Shown here: positions 16,361 through 25,422 of the stretch, piece by piece
How the letters are laid out: every line of letters starts with the position of its first letter
Position numbering within the stretch: the stretch's first letter is position 1
From: Mycobacterium sp.
Lineage (GTDB): Bacteria > Actinomycetota > Actinomycetes > Mycobacteriales > Mycobacteriaceae
Direction: 5' to 3'
DNA: 64,000 nt
Assembly: GCF_002863225.1 (NCBI RefSeq)
Contig: NZ_PKEK01000022.1
Coordinates: 1-64,000 of the forward strand
Made by a program: the position numbers and the translations under genes
Notes under the pieces: model-generated
Databases searched by the model: none
Told to the model about the DNA's origin: nothing
The model's input: the letters and a program-made list of their open reading frames with translations, nothing else

Positions 16361-16940
16361 CGCGTCCACCAACGCGATCCTCGACGCCGCCGTCGTCGAG
16401 TTCGAGCAGCATGGCTTTCGGCGGGTCGCCCTCGATGATGTCGCCCGCCGCGCCGGCGTCAGCCGCACCACGATCTACCGGCGCTTCGCCAACCGCGACG
16501 AACTGGTCGCCGCTGTCATCGACCGCGAAAACGCGGTCTTGTTCGCCACCATCGCCGACGAGCTGAAAAGGCGCCGGCCGCAGTCGAATTACTACGTCGA
16601 GGCGTTCACGTTGTCGATCGTGCGGTTTCGTCAACACCGGGTGCTGACCCGAATGTTGGCCGACGAGCCAGGGCTGATGCTGGAGTTGGCGAACCAGCAT
16701 TGGGATCCTGCCGTCGAGCGGATGGCGGCCGCGCTGCGGGTGATCTTCCCGGACGGATTCGCCGAGCAGATCGGCGAAGATGCGGTCGACGAGTTGGCCG
16801 ACACCATCCTGCGTTACGCGGCGATGCTGTTGTTGTTGCCGGCTCGTCAGGCCATGGTCGACGACGAGGACATTCGCGTGTTTGCCGCCACACACTTCCT
16901 GCCCAGCCTGCCCGTTGCGCTGCGCGCGCTGCCGGTGTGA
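16347..16940 (+). CDS. TetR-family transcriptional regulator
   Basis: The protein is 197 aa with its ATG inside the end of the oxygenase gene (14-nt overlap). The N-terminal helix-turn-helix reads [41 protein letters not shown], which is classic TetR. The ligand domain (about residues 65-195) has no recognisable specificity. It presumably represses the oxygenase gene and itself from the AT-rich region before 15497. No other target is visible nearby. Confidence 0.92.
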   Translation: MPGSDASTNAILDAAVVEFEQHGFRRVALDDVARRAGVSRTTIYRRFANRDELVAAVIDRENAVLFATIADELKRRRPQSNYYVEAFTLSIVRFRQHRVLTRMLADEPGLMLELANQHWDPAVERMAAALRVIFPDGFAEQIGEDAVDELADTILRYAAMLLLLPARQAMVDDEDIRVFAATHFLPSLPVALRALPV

Positions 16941-17049
16941 TTTCGGCCAATACAACTGCCCCGCAACGAAACCGACAAAAGACTCGAGCCCGAGGCGGAG
17001 CTCGGCAATGTTTCACGAGTAAACGCCGGGGCGGCTAGGATTGCTCTTC

Positions 17050-17976
17050 ATGCAATCCGTGGACATGAACCTGTTGGCGGTGCTCGACGCGCTCCTGCAG
17101 GAGGGAAGTGTCAGCGGGGCTGCCCGTCGTCTGCACCTGACGCCACCGGCGGTCAGCCGGAGCCTCGGTCGGTTACGGGCGATCACGGGTGACCCGCTGC
17201 TGGTGCGCGCAGGGCGGAATTTGGTGCCGACACCGATTGCCGACAGCCTGCGCGAGCGCACCCACGAGGTTGTCGCAGCCGTGCATGAAATTCTGGGGCC
17301 GTTGCAGGCGCCGTCCGACGACGAGTTGGAACGCACGCTGCATCGCGTGTTCACCGTGCGAACCGGCCCCGACAACGCGAACGCCTTCGGGCCTGCGCTG
17401 TTCGAGGAAATGCGTTCTCGCGCTCCGCAATCGGGGTTGCACCTGGTCGGCGACGATGCGGGGGCCGCGGAGGCACTGCGCGACGGGCAGATCGATCTCG
17501 TGCTGGGCAGCCCGATCGCCGGCAACGCCAACGGCCTGCACCGCGAAGTGCTGCTCACCGATACGGTGGTGATCGTCGCCCGCCGCGACGGCGCCTTGGC
17601 GCGTACATGCAAGGCCGCAGGCCCGACGGCGGCCCAGCTGACCCGGTATCCGCATGTCAATCGCGTCCCTGAATCCGTCTGGCACGAGGCGGCGGATCTC
17701 CAGCTGGCCGAGCGCGGACTCGCCCGCACAGTGGCAGCCACGGCGCCCGGATTTGCGGCGGCGTTCGCATTGGTCCGCAGCGCCGATCTGATCTGCCTGG
17801 CGCCTGAACGGCTGACCCGGCGGAGTCTCGGAGCCGATCTACGCAGCTGGCCCAGCCCAATTCCGCTGCCCGAACTCGTCATCGAACAGTGCTGGCATCA
17901 CCGCAGCCATAGCGACCCCGAACACCGTTGGCTACGTGATCGCGTTCGCGCAGCGGTGAGCGCTGTCAGCGACTGA
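17050..17976 (+). CDS. LysR-family transcriptional regulator
   Basis: The protein is 308 aa from ATG 17050 (MQSVDMNLLAVLDALLQEGS). The winged HTH is typical (VSGAARRLHLTPPAVSRSLGRLR, then GDPLLVRAGRNLVPTP). The rest is the substrate-binding-like effector domain. It belongs to the short-loop NodD/LeuO-type LysR group by the MNLL start and RAGRNLVPTP. It ends convergently with the esterase at 17966, with 11 nt of antisense overlap. LysR proteins often control a divergent gene, but here the upstream neighbour is the co-oriented tetR, so the target is unknown. Confidence 0.92.
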   Translation: MQSVDMNLLAVLDALLQEGSVSGAARRLHLTPPAVSRSLGRLRAITGDPLLVRAGRNLVPTPIADSLRERTHEVVAAVHEILGPLQAPSDDELERTLHRVFTVRTGPDNANAFGPALFEEMRSRAPQSGLHLVGDDAGAAEALRDGQIDLVLGSPIAGNANGLHREVLLTDTVVIVARRDGALARTCKAAGPTAAQLTRYPHVNRVPESVWHEAADLQLAERGLARTVAATAPGFAAAFALVRSADLICLAPERLTRRSLGADLRSWPSPIPLPELVIEQCWHHRSHSDPEHRWLRDRVRAAVSAVSD

Positions 17977-18673
17977 ACGCCCACGCCGCCATCAGCGGAA
18001 GCTCTTCTTTCCAGAAGGCGTCGCCATGCGATCCGACCCGCTCGCTCATGACCACGTCCGCCCCAGCGCAGCGCAGCGCGTCCGCCCACCGAGTCGCGTT
18101 CTCGAGAAAGAACGGCTCCAACGTGCCGGCGACGAAGTACGCGCGCGGAAGCGGATTTGGCATCACGTCGGGCGGTTGGTAGCCCGCACCCGGCGAGGCG
18201 CAGAAGATCGTGCCGTAGACATCGGGATGCCGCAGCCCGAGAGCGACTGCCAGTTCTCCGCTCGCGGAGACTCCGAACACCGCGGTTCGTTCGACGGGCA
18301 GCGAGACGCCGAAACGCGATCGGGCCCACTCGCGGACGTCATCGACGAAGAACTTCTCGTGCGCCGCGAAGCGCTCCGGGGCGAAATGTGGTGAGTACTC
18401 CTGCAGCCGCGCTGTCTCATCGGACCGTCGGTGGACGCCGACAATCATCGTGGAGGGCGTGTCGGTTGCCTCGAGGAACCCGCCCCAGCCCGAAATCAAC
18501 TCACCGTCACCGGCGAACACGATGGCGTCGGGCGGGTCTGGTGGAACGTACACCGTGACCCGCCGTCCGCCGTCGTAATCGAACTCTTCGGTGACGAGAT
18601 GCCCCGAGCCGCCGTTCTCGATCCTTCGGTAGTCCACGTTCGACACCCGATCGATCAATTGCGCCGATGTCAA
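17966..18673 (-). CDS. Esterase-like alpha/beta hydrolase
   Basis: The protein is 235 aa from TTG 18673, 7 nt after the VOC gene stop. A later GTG is possible because the start has no clear ribosome binding site. It contains VTVYVPPDPPDAIVFAGDGE, the nucleophile in FGVSASGELAVALG, a PPDVMPNPLPRAYFVAGTLEPFF segment and a histidine in GSHGDAFWKEELP. This is the PF00756 (enterobactin-esterase-like) layout. It is probably cytoplasmic because no signal peptide is seen. It forms a two-gene unit with the VOC protein, suggesting a joint catabolic step. Substrate unknown. Confidence 0.8.
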   Translation of the reverse strand: MTSAQLIDRVSNVDYRRIENGGSGHLVTEEFDYDGGRRVTVYVPPDPPDAIVFAGDGELISGWGGFLEATDTPSTMIVGVHRRSDETARLQEYSPHFAPERFAAHEKFFVDDVREWARSRFGVSLPVERTAVFGVSASGELAVALGLRHPDVYGTIFCASPGAGYQPPDVMPNPLPRAYFVAGTLEPFFLENATRWADALRCAGADVVMSERVGSHGDAFWKEELPLMAAWAFSR

Positions 18674-18680
18674 GGTGTGC

Positions 18681-19151
18681 CTACGTACCCCAGAGCTCTT
18701 GAATGGTGTCGTACACCGCCTGCTTGTGGGCGAACTCGATGGTGTTGCCGTCGGGATCCTTGATTGCCGTCGTGTAGCCGATGTAGTCGCCCATGTCCAT
18801 GGGTTCCCAGGCCAGCCCGTGCATCTCGCGGCCCTGGGCGGCGGCCGCGTCGACGTCCTCGCGGTTGGGCACCTCGATGCCGAGGTGCCCGAAATGCTGG
18901 AGGATCGGAATGTCGACGTCGGATTCAATGTCGAAGCGGTCCGCCAGTTTTGGCCCGAACTCAGCGAGCACCAGGATGAACGGCGGATCGACTTGGCCTT
19001 CGTGGGACAGCCAGGCGCCCCGCCCGAGGTTGTCTTCGTTCCTGCGCACCAGGACCAGTGGGGTCACCGCCTCGTAGAACGCGATGGACCGGTCGAGGTC
19101 TCTGACGGGGAGGGCGACGTGTGTCCAACGGGTCTCAGTCAAATGCGTCAT
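18681..19151 (-). CDS. VOC-family (glyoxalase/dioxygenase-like) protein
   Basis: The protein is 156 aa. ATG 19151 (MTHLTETRWTHVALPVRDLD) is chosen because GGAG lies about 7 nt upstream. It shows the paired beta-alpha-beta units of the vicinal-oxygen-chelate fold: THVALPVRDLDRSIAFYEAV, then FGHLGIEVPNREDVDAAA and AIKDPDGNTIEF. Metal ligands are likely His in the first unit and Glu in NTIEF. Glyoxalase, dioxygenase or resistance activity cannot be told apart. It is followed closely by the esterase. Confidence 0.85.
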   Translation of the reverse strand: MTHLTETRWTHVALPVRDLDRSIAFYEAVTPLVLVRRNEDNLGRGAWLSHEGQVDPPFILVLAEFGPKLADRFDIESDVDIPILQHFGHLGIEVPNREDVDAAAAQGREMHGLAWEPMDMGDYIGYTTAIKDPDGNTIEFAHKQAVYDTIQELWGT

Positions 19152-19400
19152 GACATTTCTCCTCACATCGTGTGTTTCACTGGCGCAGTTCGTATTTCGC
19201 GGATCTGGGATTCTCCTGCGCCCTGACTATCCCGACGATAGGCGCCACTTCGAATGCGCGGTAGTAATTGTTTTCTATGTCAGAGTTGCGTGCCATGCAA
19301 TCGGCTCCGTGTCAGACGGAGGCGACTTGCAGGCTCATCGCGTCACGCGCGTGCGGTACGCATCGAGCGCGGCCCTGCGCACAGGTGTTAGCGTCCCGTA

Positions 19401-21230
19401 ATGCCGGAGTCCCAGGAGGTGAGCGGCGCCGCGCCGCTGCGCCGGGGCCTTTCGCAACGACAGCTGAACATGATCGCGCTCGGTGGCGTGATCGGCGCCG
19501 GCTTGTTCGTCGGCTCCGGGGTCATCATCGGCGAAACCGGACCGGGTGCCTTCATCACCTATGCGATCTGCGGAGTCCTGGTCGTTCTCGTCATGCGGAT
19601 GCTCGGCGAGATGGCCACCGCCAACCCGTCGACCGGTTCGTTCGCCGACTACGCCCGGCAGGCGCTCGGCGGCTGGGCGGGTTTCTCAGTCGGCTGGCTG
19701 TACTGGTACTTCTGGGTGGTGGTGGTCGGCTTCGAAGCGATTGCCGGCGGAGCGGTGCTGTCGTACTGGATCAAGGCGCCGCTGTGGCTGCTGTCCGGCA
19801 TCCTGATGGTCGCGATGACAGCGACCAATCTGTTCTCCGTGGCCGCCTTTGGGGAATTCGAATTCTGGTTCGCCGGAATCAAAGTCGCGGCGATCGTGGC
19901 ATTTCTGGCGCTGGGAACTCTGTTTGTTCTCGGGGTCTGGCCGCAGCACGGCCTCGACTTCAGCAACCTGACCGCGCACGGCGGCTTCTTTCCCAACGGC
20001 ATCGGAACGGTGTTCGGGGCCACCTCGGTGGTGGTCTCGGCGATGGTCGGAGCCGAGGTGGCCACGATCGCGGCCGCCGAGACCGCGGATCCCGAACGCG
20101 CCGTGGCACGCGCGACCAAATCGGTGGTCGTCCGGATCGTCATCTTCTACCTCGGCTCGGTGTTTCTGCTCGCGGTGATCGTGCCGTGGAATGCGGAGCG
20201 CCCCGGTGTCTCGCCGTACGTTGCGGCGTTGGGGCAGATGGGGATTCCCGCCGCGGGCCACATCATGAACGCGGTGGTGCTGACCGCGGTGCTGTCGTGT
20301 TTGAATTCCGGGCTCTACACCGCGTCGCGAATGCTGTTCGTGCTGGCCGCCCGCGGCGAGGCGCCGGTCGAATTGGTCAAGGTCGGTCGCCGGGGTGTGC
20401 CGTATGCGGCGATCCTGGTGTCCTCGGTCGTCGGATTCGTGTGCGTCCTGATGGCCTGGGTGGCACCGGAGGCGGTGTTCACCTTCCTGTTGAAATCATC
20501 TGGCTCACTGGTTCTTTCGGTGTATCTGTTGATCGCGTTATCACAGATCGTGCTGCGGCGGCGTACGCCGCCGGCGCGGTTGCGGGTGAAGATGTGGTTG
20601 TTCCCCGGTCTGTCGATTCTCACTGCGGCGGCGCTGGTCGGGGTGCTGGTGCTGATGGCATTCGACAGAAGCGCCCGCACCGAGCTGTGGTTGGGACTGT
20701 TGTCCTGGGTGGTCGTTCTGACGCTGTACTTCGTCCCACGCTGGTGGCGTAGACCGGAGAAGCCCGAGGCGGTCGTCACACCGACCGGCAAGGCCAGGCG
20801 CGTCCTCGTGTTGGCCAACAAAAACGTTTCCACGGGTGAGCTTTTCGACGTGCTGCGCCGCGTCGACGCCCAGCAGCGCGCCGAGTACTTCATCTGCGTG
20901 CCGGTGAACCCCGTCGACACCGGCCAGGCCGAACGCACCGGACCGGTGTTCGTCCTCGATGCCACCGTCACCGCCGCGCACGACCGGCTCGACGCGATCC
21001 TGACCGCGATGCGCGGTATCGGGCTGTCCGCCGACGGCGAACTCGGTGACTACCGGCCGCTGCGGGCACTGGACGCGGCGGTGCGGCACTTCCACCCCGA
21101 CCAACTGGTGATCGCCGAAGCCCGTTCGGCGTGGCTGCGGCTGGGCATGGTCGACAAGGTGCGGGCGGCCTACCCGATCCCGGTGCTACACGTGGTGCCC
21201 GGACGGCCGTCGGCGCTGAGTTCGGCCTGA
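19401..21230 (+). CDS. GabP-like amino-acid permease with C-terminal Usp-like domain
   Basis: The protein is 609 aa. Residues about 15-460 are an APC-superfamily amino-acid permease with twelve helices, starting LSQRQLNMIALGGVIGAGLF with the conserved G-G-x-I-G-A-G-L-F motif. TAFGEFEFWFAGIKV and EVATIAAAETADPERAV are also typical. It is closest in type to GabP (Rv0522). Residues about 470-605 form an extra soluble domain (RRVLVLANKNVSTGELFDVL, DQLVIAEARSAWLRL, PVLHVVPG) resembling a universal-stress-protein fold, which the next paralogue lacks. The start has no ribosome binding site. A near-leaderless message is possible. Confidence 0.88.
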   Translation: MPESQEVSGAAPLRRGLSQRQLNMIALGGVIGAGLFVGSGVIIGETGPGAFITYAICGVLVVLVMRMLGEMATANPSTGSFADYARQALGGWAGFSVGWLYWYFWVVVVGFEAIAGGAVLSYWIKAPLWLLSGILMVAMTATNLFSVAAFGEFEFWFAGIKVAAIVAFLALGTLFVLGVWPQHGLDFSNLTAHGGFFPNGIGTVFGATSVVVSAMVGAEVATIAAAETADPERAVARATKSVVVRIVIFYLGSVFLLAVIVPWNAERPGVSPYVAALGQMGIPAAGHIMNAVVLTAVLSCLNSGLYTASRMLFVLAARGEAPVELVKVGRRGVPYAAILVSSVVGFVCVLMAWVAPEAVFTFLLKSSGSLVLSVYLLIALSQIVLRRRTPPARLRVKMWLFPGLSILTAAALVGVLVLMAFDRSARTELWLGLLSWVVVLTLYFVPRWWRRPEKPEAVVTPTGKARRVLVLANKNVSTGELFDVLRRVDAQQRAEYFICVPVNPVDTGQAERTGPVFVLDATVTAAHDRLDAILTAMRGIGLSADGELGDYRPLRALDAAVRHFHPDQLVIAEARSAWLRLGMVDKVRAAYPIPVLHVVPGRPSALSSA

Positions 21231-21237
21231 GGAGTCG

Positions 21238-22584
21238 ATGAGCACCACACCGCAACTGCGCCAGGGGTTGTCGCAGCGCCAGCTCACGATGATCGCCGTC
21301 GGCGGCATCATCGGCGCCGGATTCTTCGTCGGCTCCGGCGTCGTCATCGGCAAGGCCGGCCCCGCGGCGTTCCTGACCTACGCGGTGTGCGGCCTGCTGA
21401 TCATCCTGGTCATGCGGATGCTCGGCGAGATGGCCGCCGCGAATCCCTCGACGGGGTCCTTCGCGGAGTACGCCCGAGAAGCGTTGGGCGGCTGGGCGGG
21501 CTTCTCGGTGGGCTGGATGTATTGGTACTACTGGGTGATCGTCGTCGGTTTCGAGGCGGTTGCCGGGGCGAAGGTCATCACCTACTGGTTTCCCGCGCCG
21601 CTGTGGTTGCTGTCGCTGTTGTTGATGGTGCTGATGACGGCGACCAACTTGTTCTCGGTCTCGTCGTACGGCGAGTTCGAATTCTGGTTCGCCGGAATCA
21701 AAGTCGCGGCCATCGTGGCATTCCTGCTACTCGGCTCGGCGTGCTCGTTCGGGCTGTGGCCGAACCGGCATGCCGACCTCTCCAACCTGACGTCGCATGA
21801 TGGATTCCTCCCCAACGGAATTCACGGCGCGGTCGGTGCCATTGTGGTGGTGATCTTCTCGATGGTCGGCGCCGAGATCGCGACCATCGCCGCCGCCGAG
21901 ACGGCCGACCCGGAGCGGGCCATTCGGCGGGCGACCAACGCGGTGGCCGCACGTATCGCGATTTTCTTCGTCGGATCGGTCTTTCTGCTGACGATCGTCC
22001 TGCCATGGAACTCGTTGCAGCCCGGCGCCTCGCCGTTCGTCGCGGCATTGAAGCAGATGGGCATCCCGGGTGCGGACCACCTGATGAACGCGGTGGTGCT
22101 GACAGCGGTGCTGTCGTGTCTGAACTCCGGCCTGTATTCGGCGTCTCGAATGCTGTTCGTGCTGGCCCGGCAGGGCGAGGCGCCGGCCCGCCTGCTCGAG
22201 GTCAGCGGACGCGGCGTGCCCTACCTGGCGATCGTGGGCTCGTCGCTGGTGGGTTTTCTCTGCGTCATCATGGCCGCGGTCGCTCCGGACACCGTGTTCC
22301 AGTTCCTGCTCAACTCCTCGGGCGCCGTCGTGTTGCTCGTCTACCTGCTGATTGCGTTGTCGCAGATCGTATTACGCCGCAAGACGCCGCCCGGAAAGCT
22401 GCGCGTCAAGATGTGGTTCTTCCCGGTGCTGTCGATTTTGACGGTGGCGGGTATCGCCGCGGTGCTGGTGCAGATGGCGTTCGATGCGGACGCCCGCGTG
22501 CAGTTCTGGCTCAGCCTGCTGTCCTGGGCGGTCACAGTCGGGCTGTATTTCATCACCAAACGCGTTGCGGCCCGGTCGGATTAG
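21238..22584 (+). CDS. gabP: GabP-like amino-acid permease
   Basis: The protein is 448 aa and is a paralogue of the preceding permease over its whole length (LSQRQLTMIAVGGIIGAGFF, GEFEFWFAGIKVAAIVAFL, EIATIAAAETADPERAI). The 12-helix APC fold is complete and has no extra C-terminal domain. It starts 7 nt after the first permease and so is cotranscribed. It corresponds best to Rv0522 gabP, a 4-aminobutyrate or related amino-acid importer. Exact specificity is not known from sequence. It overlaps the convergent deazaflavin gene by 4 nt at the stops. Confidence 0.88.
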   Translation: MSTTPQLRQGLSQRQLTMIAVGGIIGAGFFVGSGVVIGKAGPAAFLTYAVCGLLIILVMRMLGEMAAANPSTGSFAEYAREALGGWAGFSVGWMYWYYWVIVVGFEAVAGAKVITYWFPAPLWLLSLLLMVLMTATNLFSVSSYGEFEFWFAGIKVAAIVAFLLLGSACSFGLWPNRHADLSNLTSHDGFLPNGIHGAVGAIVVVIFSMVGAEIATIAAAETADPERAIRRATNAVAARIAIFFVGSVFLLTIVLPWNSLQPGASPFVAALKQMGIPGADHLMNAVVLTAVLSCLNSGLYSASRMLFVLARQGEAPARLLEVSGRGVPYLAIVGSSLVGFLCVIMAAVAPDTVFQFLLNSSGAVVLLVYLLIALSQIVLRRKTPPGKLRVKMWFFPVLSILTVAGIAAVLVQMAFDADARVQFWLSLLSWAVTVGLYFITKRVAARSD

Positions 22585-22976
22585 CCCGTCTTGGTCAGCA
22601 GCACAGCCTGCTCGAACGGCAGTCGGGCAAAGACGCGGTGCGCCGCGCCGCCGACGTGCGACGCCGCCTGCTCCTTGCTGACGGTCTGCGGATTGGCGAC
22701 GCCGAAAGTCTTGCCGTGGCGGCGCATGCGGCCCCCGCCCGCGGCGTTGAGGTTCTTCAGCCAGTCGCGATCCGGGCCGTAGGTCAGCAGGATTGCCACG
22801 CCGGGCTTGCCGTCGACCTCCGCTTTGAAGACCGTCAGCGGGGTGCGGTAGGCCTTGCCGGAGCGCCGGCCGACATGTTCGAGGATGCCGAAGGACGGGG
22901 CCCAGCCCGCCCAGATTCGCTGAATCGGGTTGGTGACGTGCCGGTTGAATCGGGCGAGTCGTTGCGGTAGTTGCAT
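22581..22976 (-). CDS. F420/deazaflavin-dependent nitroreductase-family protein (Rv0523c-like)
   Basis: The protein is 131 aa from ATG 22976 (MQLPQRLARFNRHVTNPIQR), the same length that I recall for Rv0523c. Motifs of the DUF385/Ddn family are ILEHVGRRSGKAYRTPL, GPDRDWLKNLNAAG and RRHGKTF. Such split-barrel proteins use F420H2 to reduce quinones or nitro compounds. The substrate here is unknown. The stop overlaps the convergent permease stop (TTAG, 22581-22584). Confidence 0.87.
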   Translation of the reverse strand: MQLPQRLARFNRHVTNPIQRIWAGWAPSFGILEHVGRRSGKAYRTPLTVFKAEVDGKPGVAILLTYGPDRDWLKNLNAAGGGRMRRHGKTFGVANPQTVSKEQAASHVGGAAHRVFARLPFEQAVLLTKTG

Positions 22977-23115
22977 ACCGTCATCCAACTCCCATTGCAT
23001 GGGCCGCCTCAAGAACTTCCCGGGGCCGTTATCGACGACGCCAGACGGCGGAATGACGCGTCCGCCCGGACCGTCTGAGGCCAGCGTGACTGGTGAGACT
23101 AAAAGGGACTTAATT

Positions 23116-23137
23116 GGTTAAGTATTTGTGTTTAACC
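23116..23137. promoter_or_regulatory. GGTTAA/TTAACC palindrome in an AT-rich promoter region
   Basis: The 271-bp gap between the divergent genes at 22976 and 23248 is the most AT-rich core-flanking stretch here. It carries GGTTAA-N10-TTAACC (23116-23137). Just beyond, GTTT at 23130 and GGGTCA at 23148 are 14 nt apart, a weak match to a SigF-type promoter. A GC-rich leader of about 90 nt and a GGTGGGGGGA purine run precede ATG 23248. It is likely a promoter or operator for the small protein at 23248. Confidence 0.4.
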
Positions 23138-23247
23138 AGCCGTACAGGGGTCAATATATGTGACACGGGCCACAGCACCGCGCGGTATTGCCTGCTTGGG
23201 CGGGTCACCCACCCAACGGGCGGGCCCATTAGGGGTGGGGGGACACA

Positions 23248-23568
23248 ATGACTGATCTACACGTCGAGGGAACACCGGGCGAGGCCGTGACGAGTTTGTT
23301 CGGCGCCTACCGGGGGCTGTCGGACTCGACTGGCTCGATTTCTCGCGCTGAGCTGGCTGACCGGACCACCGCGGAACTTGCCGAACTCCGTCAGGCCGTA
23401 GCGGCGGGGGCAGTCAGCGGCGACAACGACTTCGCCGACTGGTGCACACGGACCGACCAGCTGATCGTGGCCGAGTCCTATCAGCGGTTGTACGCCCAGG
23501 CTGCGATCGATGCGAAGGCCGCGGCCATCATCGACGAGGAGCGCCGCCTCGCGTGCGAGGCAACCTGA
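23248..23568 (+). CDS. Small conserved-motif protein, unknown function (paralogue 1)
   Basis: The protein is 106 aa starting MTDLHVEGTPGEAVTSLFGA, with a purine-rich ribosome binding site upstream. The C-terminal half is predicted helical: FADWCTRTDQLIVAE, QAAIDAKAAAIIDEERRLAC. The protein encoded at 30181-30642 shares the pattern WCTR-x6-LI-A, then QAA-DAKAAAI--EERRLAC. I do not recognise the family. The two genes bracket the minus-strand redox operon at 23617-30005. There is no signal peptide or membrane helix. Two cysteines are shared by both paralogues. Confidence 0.7.
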   Translation: MTDLHVEGTPGEAVTSLFGAYRGLSDSTGSISRAELADRTTAELAELRQAVAAGAVSGDNDFADWCTRTDQLIVAESYQRLYAQAAIDAKAAAIIDEERRLACEAT

Positions 23569-23616
23569 GCTCTCCGGTCGGCCCGAGTTGGCTCGAGCGC
23601 TGAGGAGCGGCCGCCG

Positions 23617-25422
23617 CTATTTCAGGGCGTCATCGAGGTTGATTGCCGCGCTGATCAATGCCAGATGGGTGAAAGCCTGCGGAAAGTTGCCCACCTGATC
23701 GCCCGTCGCGCTGACCTGTTCGGCGTACAGCCCGACGTGGTTGGCGTAGGTGAACATCTTTTCCAAGGCCAGTTGCGCGTCCGCCAGCCGACCGGTGCGA
23801 GTGAGCGCTTCGACGTACCAGAACGAGCAGATCGAGAAGGTGCCCTCCTCGCCGTCCAAGCCATCGCTTTCGGGGTCGTATCGGAAGACCAGACTGTCGG
23901 TAACCAGTTCCCGCTCAATGGCTTTCAGAGTGTTGAGGAATTTCGGATCGGCGGGTGACAAGAACTTCACCATCGGCATGAGCAGCGCTCCCGCGTCGAG
24001 CTCGTCACCGTCCTCCGTTTGGGTGAACGATTCTTTCTCGGTGTTGTAGCAGCGGGTCATGATGCGCTCGTAGATCTCGTCGCGGGCGCGCGACCACGCC
24101 ACGATGTCACCCGGTAAGCCCCGCTGGCGGGCAACGCGGATGGCGCGTTCCAAGGCCACCCAGCACATCAGCCGTGACGTGGTGAACGCGCGCGTCTCAC
24201 CGCGCACCTCCCACATTCCGGCGTCCTCCCGGTCCCAGTTGTTCATCACCCAGTTCACGACGCTGACCACGTCGCGCCACGCCGCGTCGCTGATGCCCGG
24301 GCCGTACTTGTTGAACAGATAGATCGAGTCGATCAGGTCGCCGTAGATGTCGAGCTGCAGCTGGTCGGCGGCCGCGTTGCCGATCCGTACGGGCTTGGAA
24401 TCACGATGTCCGGAAAGGTGTTTGAGCTCGAACTCGTCCGGGAGATTGCCATCGATGTCGTAGAGAACCCGCAGCGGCCCCAGCTCTCCGTCGGCCCCGT
24501 GGGCGGTGCCCAATCGTTCGGACAGCCACCGGATGAACGACTGCGCCTCGTCGACGAAGCCCAGGCGCAGCAACGCGTACAAGGTGAATCCCGCGTCGCG
24601 CATCCAGACGTAGCGGTAGTCCCAATTTCGTTCGCCGCCGATGAGCTCAGGCAGGCTCGCGGTGGGGGCCGCGATCACCGCGCCACTGGGTGAGTGCGTG
24701 AGTAGTTTGAGCGTGATGGCCGAGCGGTGCACCGTCTCGCGCCACCGGCCGACGTAGTTGGACTTCGAAATCCATTGCCGCCAGAAGGAATTCGTACTCT
24801 CGAAAAGAGTGTCGGTGGAGCAGAGTCCGTCCGCGGAGGGCTCTTCCCCGTCGGCCAGGACTTCGAGGACGAAGCGAGCGGTCTCGCCCCGCGAGAGATG
24901 AACGTCGGCTGTCACTGTGTCGCCGTCGACGGTCAGCGGGACGGTGGCCGAAAGGCTGAGTCTGACCCCACCGCCGGTCAGCACGACGCTTGTGTCACTG
25001 AGGGATTCGACGGCACACGACTCCCGTGCGTAGTCGGGCCGTGCATCCAGTTCCATCCGCAGGTCCGCGGTTCCGCGCACGCCACGAACGCGGCGAACAA
25101 GCCGTTGCCGGTCGCCGCCGGCGCCGTCCGGGGCCACCGGCATGAAATCGTTGACCTCGGTCACTCCGTGTGGAGTCAGGAAGCGGGTGATCAGGACGGC
25201 GGTGTCGGGGCGGTAGAACTGCTGAGTCCGGGTCACGTCGCCGATCGGGCTCAACCGCCAACTGCCGCCGTCGTCCTCGTCGAGGATCGCGCCGAAAACG
25301 CTCGGCGAATCGAAGCGGGGGACGCAGAACCAGTCGATGGTGCCATCCGTGCCCACCAGCGCGCAGGTACGCATGTCGCCGATGAGGCCGTGATCGGCAA
25401 TGCTCAGCCGACGCTCACTCAT
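23617..25422 (-). CDS. Glycoside hydrolase family 15 protein (trehalase/glucoamylase-like)
   Basis: The protein is 601 aa. ATG 25422 ([19 protein letters not shown]) lies inside the end of zwf (8-nt overlap). The N-terminal super-sandwich domain has [20 protein letters not shown]. The C-terminal (alpha/alpha)6 barrel has [32 protein letters not shown] and [13 protein letters not shown] with acidic residues of the GH15 active site. GH15 members of actinobacteria release glucose from trehalose or alpha-glucans. No signal peptide, so action is cytoplasmic. As last gene of the operon it could supply glucose for G6PD via glucokinase. Confidence 0.9.
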   Translation of the reverse strand: MSERRLSIADHGLIGDMRTCALVGTDGTIDWFCVPRFDSPSVFGAILDEDDGGSWRLSPIGDVTRTQQFYRPDTAVLITRFLTPHGVTEVNDFMPVAPDGAGGDRQRLVRRVRGVRGTADLRMELDARPDYARESCAVESLSDTSVVLTGGGVRLSLSATVPLTVDGDTVTADVHLSRGETARFVLEVLADGEEPSADGLCSTDTLFESTNSFWRQWISKSNYVGRWRETVHRSAITLKLLTHSPSGAVIAAPTASLPELIGGERNWDYRYVWMRDAGFTLYALLRLGFVDEAQSFIRWLSERLGTAHGADGELGPLRVLYDIDGNLPDEFELKHLSGHRDSKPVRIGNAAADQLQLDIYGDLIDSIYLFNKYGPGISDAAWRDVVSVVNWVMNNWDREDAGMWEVRGETRAFTTSRLMCWVALERAIRVARQRGLPGDIVAWSRARDEIYERIMTRCYNTEKESFTQTEDGDELDAGALLMPMVKFLSPADPKFLNTLKAIERELVTDSLVFRYDPESDGLDGEEGTFSICSFWYVEALTRTGRLADAQLALEKMFTYANHVGLYAEQVSATGDQVGNFPQAFTHLALISAAINLDDALK

